DNA of 64,000 nt from assembly GCA_016584305.1 (NCBI GenBank), contig JACEEZ010016177.1, forward strand, positions 45,001 to 109,000, read 5' to 3'. The notes beneath the pieces were generated by a model, which had not been told where the DNA came from, searched no databases, and worked only from the letters and a program-made list of their open reading frames with translations. Both the position numbers and the translations under genes were made by a program. This DNA is from Chionoecetes opilio (taxonomy: Eukaryota; Arthropoda; Malacostraca; Decapoda; Majidae). Positions 1 through 25,412 of the stretch are shown here, in pieces; the stretch's first letter is position 1, and each line of letters opens with the position of its first letter.

Positions 1-513
1 TGCAATGCCTACACATGACGCTTATTCACATCTAGTTCACATCGAAACTTATACCGAGAAAAAAAATGTTAAATAAAAAATGTAGTGTCTATTACAAGGG
101 CCGTTGACCTGAAGCAGCCTCAGGCGGCGCCCCAAGTGCTCTTAATCCGCACCTGTTTCAGGGCGACAAGAAGTGTGCAAAGGTGCGCTGAAGGGCGGTG
201 ATTGTGCGTGTAAAGAACATGAGAAAATAAGGAAGCTACAAGAGGCCGTGAGACCTACACGTGGGAATACAAACTGTAATGTTGATTATTTTACAGCAAT
301 AAGCAGTTGTGATAGAGTGTTATAAGCATTAGCCATTACATTATTGACAAAAATCATTTGCAACAACAACAGGACCTCCCACGAGTAAAAAAAAATGATA
401 ATCGATGATTTTTGCAATCTCATGTTTTAAGTAGGCCTATAGACTGATCCGTATCAAAACAGTGATTGCTTTGATGTTGTATTTCTCGTGCACATAATGG
501 TGCACAGTGGCCG
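1..513. other. Intergenic, with a fragment of a common interspersed repeat
   Basis: No gene is supported here. Around 205-262 lies a minus-strand copy of a repeat containing AGGAAGCTACAAGAGG and a GTGAGACCTACACG segment. The same sequence recurs on the plus strand near 14210, 15310, 40970 and 42470, and in this orientation near 18845 and 44775. It is probably part of a SINE or MITE family. Confidence 0.5.
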
Positions 514-816
514 TAAAGGCGCGACTCCACCGAGGCAACACAGGCAACATGTAGCATGCGACTTGACTGGCTTTCAACAAATATGTTGAATGCGGCTTTC
601 AACCAGGAGACATGTTGCCTGCGACAAGGCAACATCGTTGTTGCTTGTAGCATGCTACATCCTATGTTGACTGTTGAATGCCACAAAACCTTTTCCACCA
701 ATTCAACAAAAACTAAGCCAGTTGTCAACACGATGTCTCAGCAGACGGTCGCTGCTGTTGCATATCTAGTGCTGTGTCGCAAAAAAAAAAAAAAAAAAAA
801 AAAAAAAACCCGATGG

Positions 817-1147
817 TGGAAGAGAGAACTTTTTAATGGCAGTACCATTGCTCAAAATGATTTTATTGAAAAATTACTGTCCGATGACCAATCACTTTTC
901 AAGAACTTTTCAAGGATGATTTCAATTACCTTCTCGACAAAGAGAGTCCCAGGACTAGGAAGAGTGACACAAATTACCGGGAAGCCCTACCACCTAAAAT
1001 CAGACTTTTAGTGACATTGCGCTTCCTAGCTATTGGAAAAAATTATACATCTCTCATGTACCTCTTCAGAATTTCTGAAACGACTATTTCAAGGACTGTG
1101 CCGGAAGTATGCCAAGCAATTATCGAAGCACTACGAGATGTAGTTAA
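817..1147 (+). pseudogene. Harbinger transposase N-terminal remnant
   Basis: Conceptual translation gives a segment with FIEKLLSDDQSLFKNF (about 860-910), then after an in-frame stop near 1009 continues as TLRFLAIGKNY, LMYLFRISETTISRTVPEVC and ALRDVV. This matches the helical region before the DDE domain in Harbinger (DDE_Tnp_4) transposases, where a LRFLATG...FRIS...SxIVPEVC pattern is typical. A donor-like GTAAGT follows at 1149. No catalytic DDE residues follow, so the enzyme is truncated by an internal deletion. An A-homopolymer at 781-807 precedes it. Confidence 0.7.
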
Positions 1148-1543
1148 GGTAAGTTTACTATAAGTATATATAGACTACTACTACTACTATTACCACTATT
1201 ATTACTACAACAGTAATAATAATAATAATCATAATAATAATAATAATTATTATTATTATCTATACTATAAAAATAAGAGGGCGGTCTGTCTGTCTGTACG
1301 TCCGTCCGTCACAGTCACTCAACTATACGGTCACCGCTACCAACTTTCAGGGGTCTATGATACGAGGTGATAAAAATTCATAACGAGTGATGTTTATCAC
1401 ATTCATAATTTGTTGTCATTTCAGTTACACCTCTCTAATAAAACCATATTATCAACTGGTATATTTATAGTAATAATAATAATAATGAGATTGTAACATG
1501 TTAATAATAATGACACTAGTAAAATGCATTCCATAAAGTTTAT

Positions 1544-1696
1544 TCACCCGAACAATTTATCGGCTAATCCCCGCAGTGCATCTAGTTTATAGTTAGCATG
1601 GTTATGCTTGTAATCTGGCAAGCGTATATCCCATAGAACCGCAAGTTTCCTATATTCTTCTATAAATTCTACGGTTTTTTCTTGAGACCAATTCAT
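1544..1696 (-). CDS. Short MADF/Myb-SANT-like DNA-binding ORF of the Harbinger element
   Basis: A complete 50-residue minus-strand ORF runs from ATG at 1696 to TGA at 1544. It starts MNWSQEKTVEFIEEYRKL and contains AVLWDIRLPDYKHNHANY. The pattern acidic helix, LW(D/N), PDYKN is the hallmark of the first two helices of a MADF domain. PIF/Harbinger elements normally carry a separate MADF/Myb-like protein that helps the transposase bind the ends, so location and strand fit. A full MADF domain is about 80-90 residues, so this is the N-terminal half. It is either truncated by decay or followed by a lost exon. It is unlikely to be functional alone. Confidence 0.65.
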   Translation of the reverse strand: MNWSQEKTVEFIEEYRKLAVLWDIRLPDYKHNHANYKLDALRGLADKLFG

Positions 1697-2610
1697 CTTG
1701 TTGCTTTCAACATCTAATCCTTCCCGGGACTGGTGGGAAGGCGTTCAACACTAGGCAACAGGCTAAATCTTGTCGCATGCGTCAGGTTATACGGCAACAT
1801 GTTGCCACCTGTCGCATGCCACACAGTCGCATGCTACATATGTTGCCTTCTGTTGAACTGGTTGAAACACACTTGGCGTATGCGACAATGTAGCATGCCA
1901 CATGTTGCCAAAATGTTGCCTCGGTGGAATCGCGCCTTAACAGTATCTATCCTTACCCCCTGGAAGGAGGAGGAGGAGAGGAAGAGGAGGAGGAGGAAGA
2001 AGAGGTATTGAAGGAAAGGTGGAAGAAACAAGAAGGAGTCGTGATAGTTTCTTTTTCATTTCATTGAATCTAATTATTTCAGTTCAAATGAATGATGTTT
2101 TAAATATATTTATTGCCGTCATTATTATTTTTATTACTACTACTACTAATACTACTACTGCATACGAGAGCTGTGTTCGTGCAGTTAACTAGGCGAAGCT
2201 TGTAATGTGTTTCAGACAAGTGAATCGGTCAAAGTTCCAAGTTCAGTGTATGGAACCCTCAGGCGGGAGTGACCCAGAGTTGCCAGGTTGGCGAGTTTCA
2301 CGCCAAATCGGGCGCCCTTTTATACTTTCCGGCGAGAAATTTTTCGTGTTGGCGACTTGGCGAATTTCTTGGCTAGTTTACCTTTTTTTGGGGCAGTTTT
2401 TTTGGCTAGTTTTCATGTTAATTTCTGTAAGGATATATACTTTATTAACGTTCATATTATTTAGTTGGCACAAACAAAACGTTGTTTGAAGTTAAAACTC
2501 TAGAAAAAATAAAACGGCGAGAGGATGAGGCCTAGCGAGGGCAGCTGATAAGGATTAGCGCAAGGCCAAGGGACTCCCTTAGCCTTGGATTAGCGCATGA
2601 GTGGTGGATC

Positions 2611-3012
2611 GTGGAACAGTGGCAGAGAGTAGGAACCATTAGCTGGCCAAGTGACGTCATCGATAAGGAGGAGACATTCTGGATGGCTGTCTACCACCAC
2701 CAAGACTCAACAGGAGAGAAGGATTTCGTAGAATTGCAATGGGGCACTTTGCTCTTACAATGCTGTCTTTGCCCTTCAGCAATGCCTCAGTTAAGAGAGT
2801 CGATCTTTTCTCAAATGAACCTAATTAAAAATAAAATAAGAAACAGACTACAAGTGAAAAGCCTGGAGAGCATATTGCACATTCATGCATATATGCAGAG
2901 AAGTAACATTTGCTGCAGTGAATTTATACCCACAGCATCAATGCTATCAATAGTCACCAAAGACATAGACCGTAATGACACAGACATAGACTTAGTAGAT
3001 TTCTTTGACTAA
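2611..3012 (+). pseudogene. hAT transposase C-terminal dimerisation domain, frameshifted
   Basis: The plus-strand reading shows DVIDKEETFW, then in another frame LSLPFSNASVKRV, then FSQMNLIKNKIRNRLQ and LESILHIHAYM. The series S-N-A-x-V-x-R-V-F-S-Q-M-N followed by KNKxRNRL is the conserved hAT dimerisation motif (Dimer_Tnp_hAT). A small indel around 2800 splits the motif between two frames, and the catalytic N-terminal part is missing. The open frame ends with a TAA at 3010. It is a fossil, not a host gene. Confidence 0.7.
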
Positions 3013-3196
3013 AAACTAACCGTACGTAGGTATAGGCTACTAAGATTTTTTTTTTTACTCTCTCTCTCTCTCTGACAGAATCCCATGAGAGAGGGGGTGG
3101 GATTCACAGCATTTTCACGTCTACTTCCAGTACTCCCTGAGGGACACCACACATTTCACACATACGCCTCCTTATCTTCAAACGTGACCCGAGGTC

Positions 3197-3197
<1 letters not shown>

Positions 3198-3283
<86 letters not shown>

Positions 3284-3415
3284 CCCATCTTCACACATGC
3301 CTTCTTATCCTCAAATATGACCTGAGGTCACCCCTCCCTCTCTCTCCCCCTCTTCACACATATGCCTCTTTAATCCTTATCCTTGAACGTGATCTCTCTA
3401 AGGTCACCAAAGCCT

Positions 3416-3487
<72 letters not shown>
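3198..3487. repeat. Two (CT)n microsatellites
   Basis: Long pure CT tracts lie at about 3198-3280 and 3425-3487. They are separated by partly repeated text with CCTTATC and GAGGTCACC, so the whole block looks like a tandemly duplicated unit. The Ser-Leu open frames across it are translation artefacts. Confidence 0.9.
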
Positions 3488-3488
<1 letters not shown>

Positions 3489-4438
3489 GCTCTCCAATTT
3501 TTTTCTAGTGTGAATGAGATGGAGGACTATGAATTAAGAAGGCTGGCTGAGGGATAATTAGCCTTCGTAGATGAGATGAAAATGTCCACTGTTTTTACTT
3601 CGTCTTTGCATTGTGTTAATTTTACATGTTTCATATTATAGTTCAAGTTAGTAGAAATAATCAATAGGGGATTTATTGTATATATTTTTTATCTACCGTA
3701 TAATTTAACATGAATAAAATTTACTTGCATAGATTAATGCTGTTATATGTGTGTTATATCTCCCTTACGTATTTATACCTATTATGACTAATTAACGTGG
3801 TGTAATGTATGAATAATATCAGATGTGTTGTCATGTTTAATTTTCCTGTTGATAGAACGCTAGTGTATAGTGTGTCGTGAATCAACCTGTGTGCTTTCAC
3901 ATAATGACAAAAAGGAAAAAAAAATGGCTATTTTTTTGGCTGGGAGAGGAGTTTGGTTGGCTAGTTTTTGGCGAGTTTCGAAGCGGGAACTGGCGATATG
4001 GCAGTCCGAAACCTGGCAACCCTGCCGCGGGACTCAGTGGCCTGACTGGAGGGTCTCGCAGAGGGAGGAGGTGTGCGTCCTGGAGCCTCGGTACCATTAT
4101 AAGCTTGACAAGAAAGAAGTAAAAAGGTTGGTGGATTGACATGTTTCCTGTCCTAGTAGCAGGAGGAGGAGGAGGAGGAGTACACTAATGGTGGTTGTAG
4201 TAGTACTGCAATAAGTAGTGGCTGCAAGTTTTTTCATAGGCATCAAAATGTTTTTAGCTAATTTGGTAGTAGTAGTATGATATCAATCTCTCTATTTTAT
4301 AAGCATTGACATCAGCTTTTGTGTTCGAAGTGGAAGCGAAGCAGTAATTACACACACACACACACACACACCATAGTAATATTGTATTAATTTCGTCCCA
4401 CAAAAAACATACGCCCACATTTTTTCTTCAACTTCCTA

Positions 4439-4851
4439 CCGTAGATAACACTAAAGTCGCCAGGACAACGTTTTTTCTATATTTACAGACGTGTGGTGGC
4501 GTTAATACTAACATTTCTACATCCATGATTTCAGGAAAGTTAGAAGGGGCTATCTGGAGAGTCTGCGTCATTTTGTGTCTTCATCTGTATCATAGTATGG
4601 CTATAAATGAACAAATTACAAAAATCAAACCGAGTGGCGACGTTGATAACGGCTACACAAAATTCGCCATCTTTCTGTTTAGAGCAGGGGTTCCCAAACT
4701 CTTCAGCTCATCGACCTCCTAATAAAGTTTCATTTTTTTTATCGACCCCCACACATTTAAATGAAAATAATATATGTTATGAAAAACAACAACCTAATAC
4801 ATACATGTTATGATTAAATGAATATGGGGAATTATAATAGTACTTATAGGT

Positions 4852-4902
<51 letters not shown>

Positions 4903-5579
4903 CGTGCTGAGAATGTACTGGACTAATGGCTGTCCACTCATCAATGAGAGGCGGGAATACGCTCGCTCGCTCAGTACGGGAAGCGGACAGGAATATTTCA
5001 CGTACGGTACGATCTTGGGACAGAGGAGGGGAGAGAAAGGTGTGTGTGTGTGTGTGGAGGGTGCGTGGGGCGGGGTACAGATCCGACGTGATGTCACAGA
5101 CTAGCACCGAGCCAAGTCAAAGCCGTCTCTATGTCAGGGTGACACAGAGGCGGCTTTGGTACCACTCGCATAACGGTTGTTGGCAGCTGTTGCGTGCTGA
5201 AACTTTCCTCACCTAGCCATTCATCGACCCCCTAGTCATTTATTGACCCCCTTTCGACCCCCTGGCGATTCATCGACCCCTTGGATGGTCCCATCGACCC
5301 CTGGGGGTCGATATCGACCACTTTGGGAACCCCTGGTTTAGAGTGTCCTCCCGCCATCGTCGTCGCCTGAGAAAAAAACCCGTAGTGAAATTTGAAACCG
5401 TATATACTTGCAGATACAAAGCATAAAACTACGCTGAAACAGGGTAGATTATACAGTCATGATATAAACTACTGTGTATCATCTTCAGTGGCACATAAAA
5501 ATCAGTAGTGATGTTATAATTTGTAATATATGGCGGCTGGCGACATTGTTACAGCTGGCGACTATACTGTTATCTAAGG
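4439..5579. mobile_element. TA-flanked TIR element inserted upstream of the copy 1 start codon
   Basis: The ends are imperfect inverted repeats: CCGTAGATAACACTAAAGTC on the left, and on the right the complement of CCTTAGATAACAGTATAGTC. TA dinucleotides flank both sides (4437-4438 and 5580-5581). Copy 2 has the uninterrupted sequence CTTCCTACGAAAATTCC at about 34430-34446, which is a precise empty site. No transposase is encoded, so it is a non-autonomous element. It also contains a stretch (about 4500-4570) shared with the Helitron-like elements, and a nested hAT. It sits about 73 bp upstream of the SLC17 copy 1 ATG, in the promoter or 5' UTR. Confidence 0.8.
4685..5335. mobile_element. Nested non-autonomous hAT element with 8-bp TSD
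   Basis: The left end CAGGGGTTCCCAAACT matches the complement of the right end TTTGGGAACCCCTG. The flanking 8-mers GTTTAGAG at 4677-4684 and 5336-5343 are identical, the classical hAT target duplication. The interior has repeated TCGACCCC words and a (GTA)n tract at about 4854-4901. It is nested inside the 4439-5579 element, so it inserted later. Confidence 0.9.
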
Positions 5580-5652
5580 TACGAAAATTCCTTCAAATAT
5601 CAACCCCATAAGACTTGTTTTTCCTTCGTCAGCGTTCCATTGTGACTTCCCG

Positions 5653-20152
<14,500 letters not shown>

Positions 20153-21715
20153 TCGCCGTTTCACCCTCGTCTCTCCCCCGAGGGATCGGTGAAGGCCGCA
20201 GGGGATCACGGTGTGAGGGTGTGAAGGGTGTGTTTCACGGTAAGATCACGGTGTTCTGAATCCACGCCAGAACGTTCTTTAAGAACGCTGTGCATCGTGA
20301 CGAGCCTCGCGCACAGCGTACGCGAAGGCCCTGCCCCACGGCCTTCTGTGTAAGGAGGCCGTGCCTGCCCCCGGGAACACCGGCCCCCCCTGCCCCCATG
20401 TGTGGGTCGCCTGGCCGTGCCTGGTGAGGCAGCGCCTGAGTGCACCGCCCACCCGGCAGGTGTGGCAGCCTGGCCCTGCTACGCCAGGCGGTGGGGCACG
20501 ACAGGGGCGGCAGGGTGATGGTGACGCCACAGCCCCCCTGCCCCACCCAGCGGTTGCCCCTGCTGCAGGTGCCCCGTCACACCACGCGCAGGGGAAGAAG
20601 ACTTGTGCCTCGAGTACAACACTTCCACGAAAGCGTTGTTTTGTTTTGTGGTGTGGATGAGTACCTGGCATGTGGTGTCGTGGTGGTCGCCCTTACTAGG
20701 GGTGACTATATGACCCGGGGACCTGGGTGACCCATTCCCATGCCTTGCATTCCCGCTGCCTCGCATTAACGGGATTCTCGCCTTTCCAGCTGTCACCCTA
20801 TCTTTTTTTTCCCTTTATTATTCGGAGCAAGATTTTGTTTTTGTTTTAAAAACTTCAACCAAATGTCAACCTATTTATAATTCATTTCACTTTTCTTTTC
20901 TCAAGTCATTATTCAGGCTAAGAAACAAAATAGATCACTTTCGATATCTCAGACTAGAAACTATGTTTACATTTTATCTTGTTTAAGAGAGTAAACATGA
21001 GGCATATTAATCCGGGTTTGTACGTGATGGTTACTATGTAGCTAACTAGAAATTATGTCGTTATGGTAATAAATATGCATTGTTAAAAAAGGTGTATTGG
21101 TTAGCCAGTCATGGTGGTGTGTGTGTGTGTGTGTTGTCGAACGTTCATGATGTAAAACAGCCACGCCAATAAGCACTACACACACAAAAAACCAGATGAA
21201 TACAGACAGACATGGGTAAACCCAATGCAGACATACGTGACTATGCAATAAGTTATGTTGGGTAATAACTAATAAGTGAAAATAAAATAATAACAATGAT
21301 AAGTCTGAGCTATGTAAACAATATAATTAGATCCCCACTAAATTAATTGACTTATTAAAACAAAATGGTACCACTCACCCATTCCCGCGTCCCCTCCTGG
21401 ACACACTCGCAGCGCTTTCTCCCCCAAAACACGGACGCACACACACCTTGCCGCACCCAAAGTAACATACTTTGTATGTATGTATACTTTGGCCGCACCT
21501 ACGTACACACACTTTTCCGCACCACCACACACCAGTTTAGGTGAAGCCCCCGCCTCTTCCACCAATGAAATGGGGGGCACCCGGGGGACCACCACCCTAA
21601 AATGGGGGGTACGTGCCCCCCCAGGCCCCCCGCAGTTCCGCCACTGCCACACCCCCCAAACACACCTTCCAGCACCTCAACGCATTTCCCCACTTTAACA
21701 CACCCCACACACAAT
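20153..21715. other. 3' UTR / downstream flank of SLC17 copy 1
   Basis: No further gene. It is colinear with 46636-48065. It contains a GC-rich stretch (about 20300-20600) with short inverted words such as AAGGCCCTGCC / GGCAGGGCC-type pairs, and about 85 bp missing from copy 2. AATAAA occurs at 21068 but I cannot tell whether it is the used polyadenylation signal. Confidence 0.6.
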
Positions 21716-21820
21716 CCCGCACATTGGGCCCCGGGACTAACTACGTCACGGTTTGTTTACATCGGTGCATTGTGGGGATAAGTCGGGGTCGCCGCGGGTG
21801 GACCTAACGGGGGGAAAATA

Positions 21821-22197
21821 CGACGATGGAAGAATTTAGAGTTATTTTGCGGGGAAATTGATATCCAGGTGCTATATTACGTGTTCTGTTCGCGCTGAAA
21901 AACCATAGAGAAGACCTGAGGTAATGGCTGATGTGCAGAGGCTTCTAAAATAGGAAAACAGAGTCATAACAGAGCCTTGTCAAGAGGTAAGCAAGGGTAG
22001 GTAGTACGTATTGTGTCCTACCACTTGCTTACCTCTAAATGAGACTCTGCTGGGGACTGTTTTCTTGGTTTAGAAGCCTCTGCACATCAGCAATCACCTC
22101 AGGTCTTCTGTAGTGTTGTCAGCGAGAACACAGCACGGAAATATAGCACCTGGAATATCAATTTTGCCCCAAAACAACTCGAAATTTTTTCATCGTT
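21821..22197. repeat. Fold-back (inverted repeat) element
   Basis: The arm 21821-22008 is the imperfect reverse complement of about 22010-22197. Examples are GACCTGAGGTAATGGCTGATG and CATCAGCAATCACCTCAGGTC, or AGAGGTAAGCAAG and CTTGCTTACCTCT. There is almost no loop, so a transcript would fold into one long hairpin. Confidence 0.8.
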
Positions 22198-22609
22198 GAG
22201 TCTTCTCTTGTCGGTTGTCTATTTTCATGGTTATGATAGATTAAAATCCCTTTATTAATTGAGTTCCTTTTGTTGTCTTTCCTCATAAAAAAGTAGTAGT
22301 ATACATTATGGTTTAAGTGTTACTTGACGAGCCAATGCAATACGAGAAAATTGAAATTAACATGAGTTTCACAGTTTTCTAACCATTAGTCATACAAGTT
22401 TGAATAGGTATAGACCTATATAGGATAGATTTATAGTGTTTGCCCATACTCTCCCACTTCCCCCAAACAAGTTTGGGGACCTGTGGGAATGCGGGTTTTT
22501 TTGGGGTGGGGAACAAAATATGCGTCGGAAACACGTAATTAAAGAGTTGTGTAGGGGGGTAAATTCCCTAGATGTAGAGTAATTCCCTTATATCTAGAGA
22601 AATTTGCCT
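22198..22609. other. AT-rich intergenic
   Basis: I see no gene or clear repeat here. Confidence 0.4.
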
Positions 22610-22795
22610 AACCAAAATTAACATAACCTAGTCAAATTTAACCTAACCAAGCGGGGCGCTTGACCCACCAATAACTTAACCTACGCTAACCTAACCAAAT
22701 ATAATCTAACCTAATCTAACCTAACCTAACCAAATCTAACAACCTAACCAACCCAAATATAACCTAATGTAACCAAATCTAACCTAACCTCCTAG
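22610..22795. repeat. Degenerate CCTAA / AACCTAACC repeats
   Basis: Dense but imperfect CTAACC words, interspersed with CCAAATCTAACC. The register is that of the arthropod telomere repeat (TTAGG)n read on the other strand, heavily mutated. A smaller patch lies at about 35490-35560. Confidence 0.6.
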
Positions 22796-22839
22796 CGGGG
22801 GGTGTGGTGGTTCTCTACACTTCAGTCATCATTCTCTGC

Positions 22840-23860
22840 TCTCATCATTTGCATATTTCACATGCAAATGCATATTTTGCGTGATTTCTATGATAAGTGC
22901 ATATTTCCTAGATAACTGCATATAAATGCATATTTTGGTAAAATATTCATCTGAGCACAAGTGGTACTGGGAGGTGAGGTGAGGTGAGATGTGGTTAGGT
23001 GAGGTGAGGGTGAGGTGAGGCGATGCTGCAACGTACGATGGGAAAAACCTCGACGTCATTGAACCTGTTATTGCGACATTCGACCCTGAGGAGGCTCAGA
23101 GCATTCAGGAAAGCAAGATCTTACTTGAAAAATGAAGGAATGAAAAAAGCTTGCTCTTCATTGCAAAAGAATTTGCGTGCAAATTTATCAAAAAATTACT
23201 AGACTTTAAGAAAGGGGGCTCCTGTTGTCCTCGGCAATTTTGTTGGTTAATGGTGTTCTTGATGAACTGAAAAAAAAAAAATTTTTCAGTCTGATGCTTA
23301 CTATGGTAAAGAGCAACGTGTTGTACAAAAAAAGGGGTTTGAAAAGCTTGAAAAAGTCAGTCAGATAATGTGTGGTGATGCTATATTTATGAGACGGTTT
23401 CAGCCACTCACTATGTCAAACATGCTATGTATGAAACATGCACCAATGTCTCGTGTGACTTAGAAAGGGTGTTCTCAGAATATAAAGCTTTTGCTGACAG
23501 ACAACAGGCGGAGTTTTAACCTTGAGAACTTACGCCACCATGTCATCCCCAAATGCAACCACAATCTGTAATGTCTGAAAAATATGTCAGTCTATAATGT
23601 AAATACATGTTTCATATTATTTTTGAAGCACTTTCACATATATATAATGTTAAATACATTATGTATATTTTCTTAATAAACATTAACATTAGTTTCTATT
23701 AACTATTTTTTCCGTATAACCTGCATTCTTGGCTTTATAAGTGACATTTTTTAGTGCATATAAATGCATATTTGTCCTGTTTTTAGTGCATATTTGTCCA
23801 ATTTTTAGGCATATTTGCATGCATATTCATGGTTTTTTAGTGATAACTATCCGGGCCCTA
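22840..23860 (+). pseudogene. Decayed hAT-family element with transposase fragments
   Basis: Translated pieces include DVIEPVIATFDPEEAQS (near 23055) and APMSRV, then NRRSFNLENLRH (near 23435-23540). The latter recalls the hAT C-terminal signature AP-x-S-x-x-x-E-R-x-F-S...L-x-D-x-R-R-x-F...E-N-L. Stops and frame changes interrupt it. Subterminal GCATATAAATGCATATTT words occur on both sides (22840-22940 and 23755-23825). The right end is near CCGGGCCCTACTGATG. Confidence 0.5.
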
Positions 23861-24119
23861 CTGATGACCATACACAACAACAAGCCCTTGTTACTCCCAG
23901 AGAAATGCTTCAGCAATCGTTTCCCAAGAAATTCTGTGAGCTGGGACTTGGTGTCTACATGAGATAGCAGAAGCTTCATAGGAACATTTCGTGTGTTCAT
24001 GCGTCTTGTATTATGAACTTCACTGGTTGTGCTGAGCCTGCTAGCTTGGAACGTGTTTTTTCAGTGCACATCAGCACTCCTGATGCTACCCAAAAGGGTG
24101 TCACAGATTTTTTTGCGGG

Positions 24120-24246
24120 GCGCGCGCGCACACACACCCACACACAAAACACACACACACACACACCCCACACACACCCCACACACCCCACACCCCCCCA
24201 CACACACACACCCACACACACACACACACAACAAACACACACACAC

Positions 24247-24277
<31 letters not shown>

Positions 24278-24313
24278 CACACAAACACACACACACAACA
24301 CACCACACACACA

Positions 24314-24392
<79 letters not shown>

Positions 24393-24520
24393 CCCACACA
24401 CACACACACACACACAAAACACACACACACAACACCCCCACCACACACACCCCACACAAACACACACCCCACACACACACACACACACACAAAACACACA
24501 CCACACACCCCAACACCCCA

Positions 24521-24555
<35 letters not shown>

Positions 24556-24608
24556 CACCACACACCACAAAAACAAAACACACAAAACACACACACACAC
24601 ACACACAG
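24120..24608. repeat. (CA)n-rich block
   Basis: About 490 bp of CACACA with A and C interruptions. Open frames of His-Thr or Cys-Val across it are artefacts. Confidence 0.95.
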
Positions 24609-24747
24609 GGACTAAAATATCCTGAATAGCGCTGTGACAGAGAACTCAATATATTTTCCTTGACTCTGGGTATTAGTTTAGAGTCCACGGTTAATTACCC
24701 TCGAGACCTGCAGAGGACGTCAGGAATATGTAGTGAGGGTGTGGGTG

Positions 24748-24802
24748 AGGAGGAGGAGGAGGAGGAGGAGGAGGAGGAGGAGGAGGAGGAGGAGGAGGAG
24801 GT
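24748..24802. repeat. (GAG)n trinucleotide tract
   Basis: Pure GAG repeats followed by GTGGTG repeats. Confidence 0.9.
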
Positions 24803-24886
24803 AGTGGTGGTGGTGGTGTTAGTGTCAGCAGTAACCAACAAAACAAATGATAGTCGCCAATCCCCTTGTATCTTGCTTACTGCATA

Positions 24887-25052
24887 CCCGTCAGGGTGGC
24901 ATAGTCGGGAGCTCGCGTGTGCAGCGTCCCTGCGCATTCGGTCAGCGGTTCGAGTCCACCAAGTTCGTCCTGGCGTGGTGGCGCTTTGTATAGTCAATAA
25001 CCTTGTAGCTGGTACTTGCAAAGTGCCTAGATAGGATCAAAGTATCTTATCT
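24887..25052 (+). mobile_element. tRNA-derived SINE with 18-bp target duplication
   Basis: The A-box-like GGTGGCATAGTCGGGAGCTC and B box GCGGTTCGAGTCC make up the tRNA-like head. A tail of CTTAT repeats ends the element. The 18-bp flank TATCTTGCTTACTGCATA is repeated perfectly at 24869-24886 and 25053-25070, the mark of target-primed insertion. The perfect duplication suggests it is young. Confidence 0.9.
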
Positions 25053-25152
25053 TATCTTGCTTACTGCATAGTGTGGTTAACGCGACACCTGGCAGGACTC
25101 AGTGTGAAGGTTGCAACGTGAGTATTAAACGTTGAGTCAGGTTTGTAGACTT

Positions 25153-25412
25153 ATTACCTCCGCCAACGAAGTTGGAGGGGTTATGTTTTCACCCCGATCT
25201 GTCTGTTTATTTGTTTGTTTGTTTGTTAGTGTACAGGATTTCTCGAAAAGTTATGAATAGATTTGGACCAAACTTGGGATACCAAGTCTATTTGGTATAA
25301 GGAAGAACTTATTTAATTTTGGATGAAATCTATTCACAACTGTTGCCATGGCAACCAATTGATGAAATATTCGGGCGGAGGTATGCGCTCTACTGAGTGC
25401 CCCCCCCCCCCC
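25153..25412. mobile_element. CCTCCGCC...GGCGGAGG repeat (MITE-like)
   Basis: It starts ACCTCCGCCAACGAAGTTGG, has ATGTTTTCACCCCGATCTGT and GTTTGTTTG repeats, then AAGTTATGAATAGATTTGGACC, and ends GGGCGGAGGTATGCGCTCTA. A second copy sits in intron 2 of SLC17 copy 2 at 41013-41400. Confidence 0.65.

Larger units (their letters stand above)
517..1937. mobile_element. PIF/Harbinger DNA transposon, internally deleted
   Basis: The terminal inverted repeats are seen directly: the left end starts AGGCGCGACTCCACCGAGG and the right end is the reverse complement of AGGCGCGATTCCACCGAGG. Both are flanked by the 3-bp target duplication TAA (514-516 and 1938-1940), as expected of PIF/Harbinger elements. 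Subterminal copies of GCAACATGT and GCATGC recur at both ends. It encodes a transposase N-terminal remnant on the plus strand and a MADF-like ORF on the minus strand, the usual two-gene layout of this superfamily. The 1421-bp length is too short for both full genes. A stretch at 1261-1400 with CTGTCTGTCTG looks like a further nested insertion. Confidence 0.85.
2267..4028 (+). mobile_element. hAT-type transposon remnant
   Basis: The ends carry an imperfect inverted repeat, AGAGTTGCCAGGTTGGCGAG on the left and the complement of CAGGGTTGCCAGG on the right, flanked by GCGGGAGT and GCGGGACT (7 of 8 matching), as expected for an 8-bp hAT target duplication. The interior encodes a degraded hAT C-terminal dimerisation region (2611-3012) and two CT microsatellites. 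The element ends just outside the left border of the duplicated SLC17 unit. The exact ends are approximate. Confidence 0.55.

Noticed and set aside
24000..24690. Cys-Val-rich and His-Thr-rich open frames
   Set aside because: Artefacts of the (CA)n block, with no start context or conserved feature.
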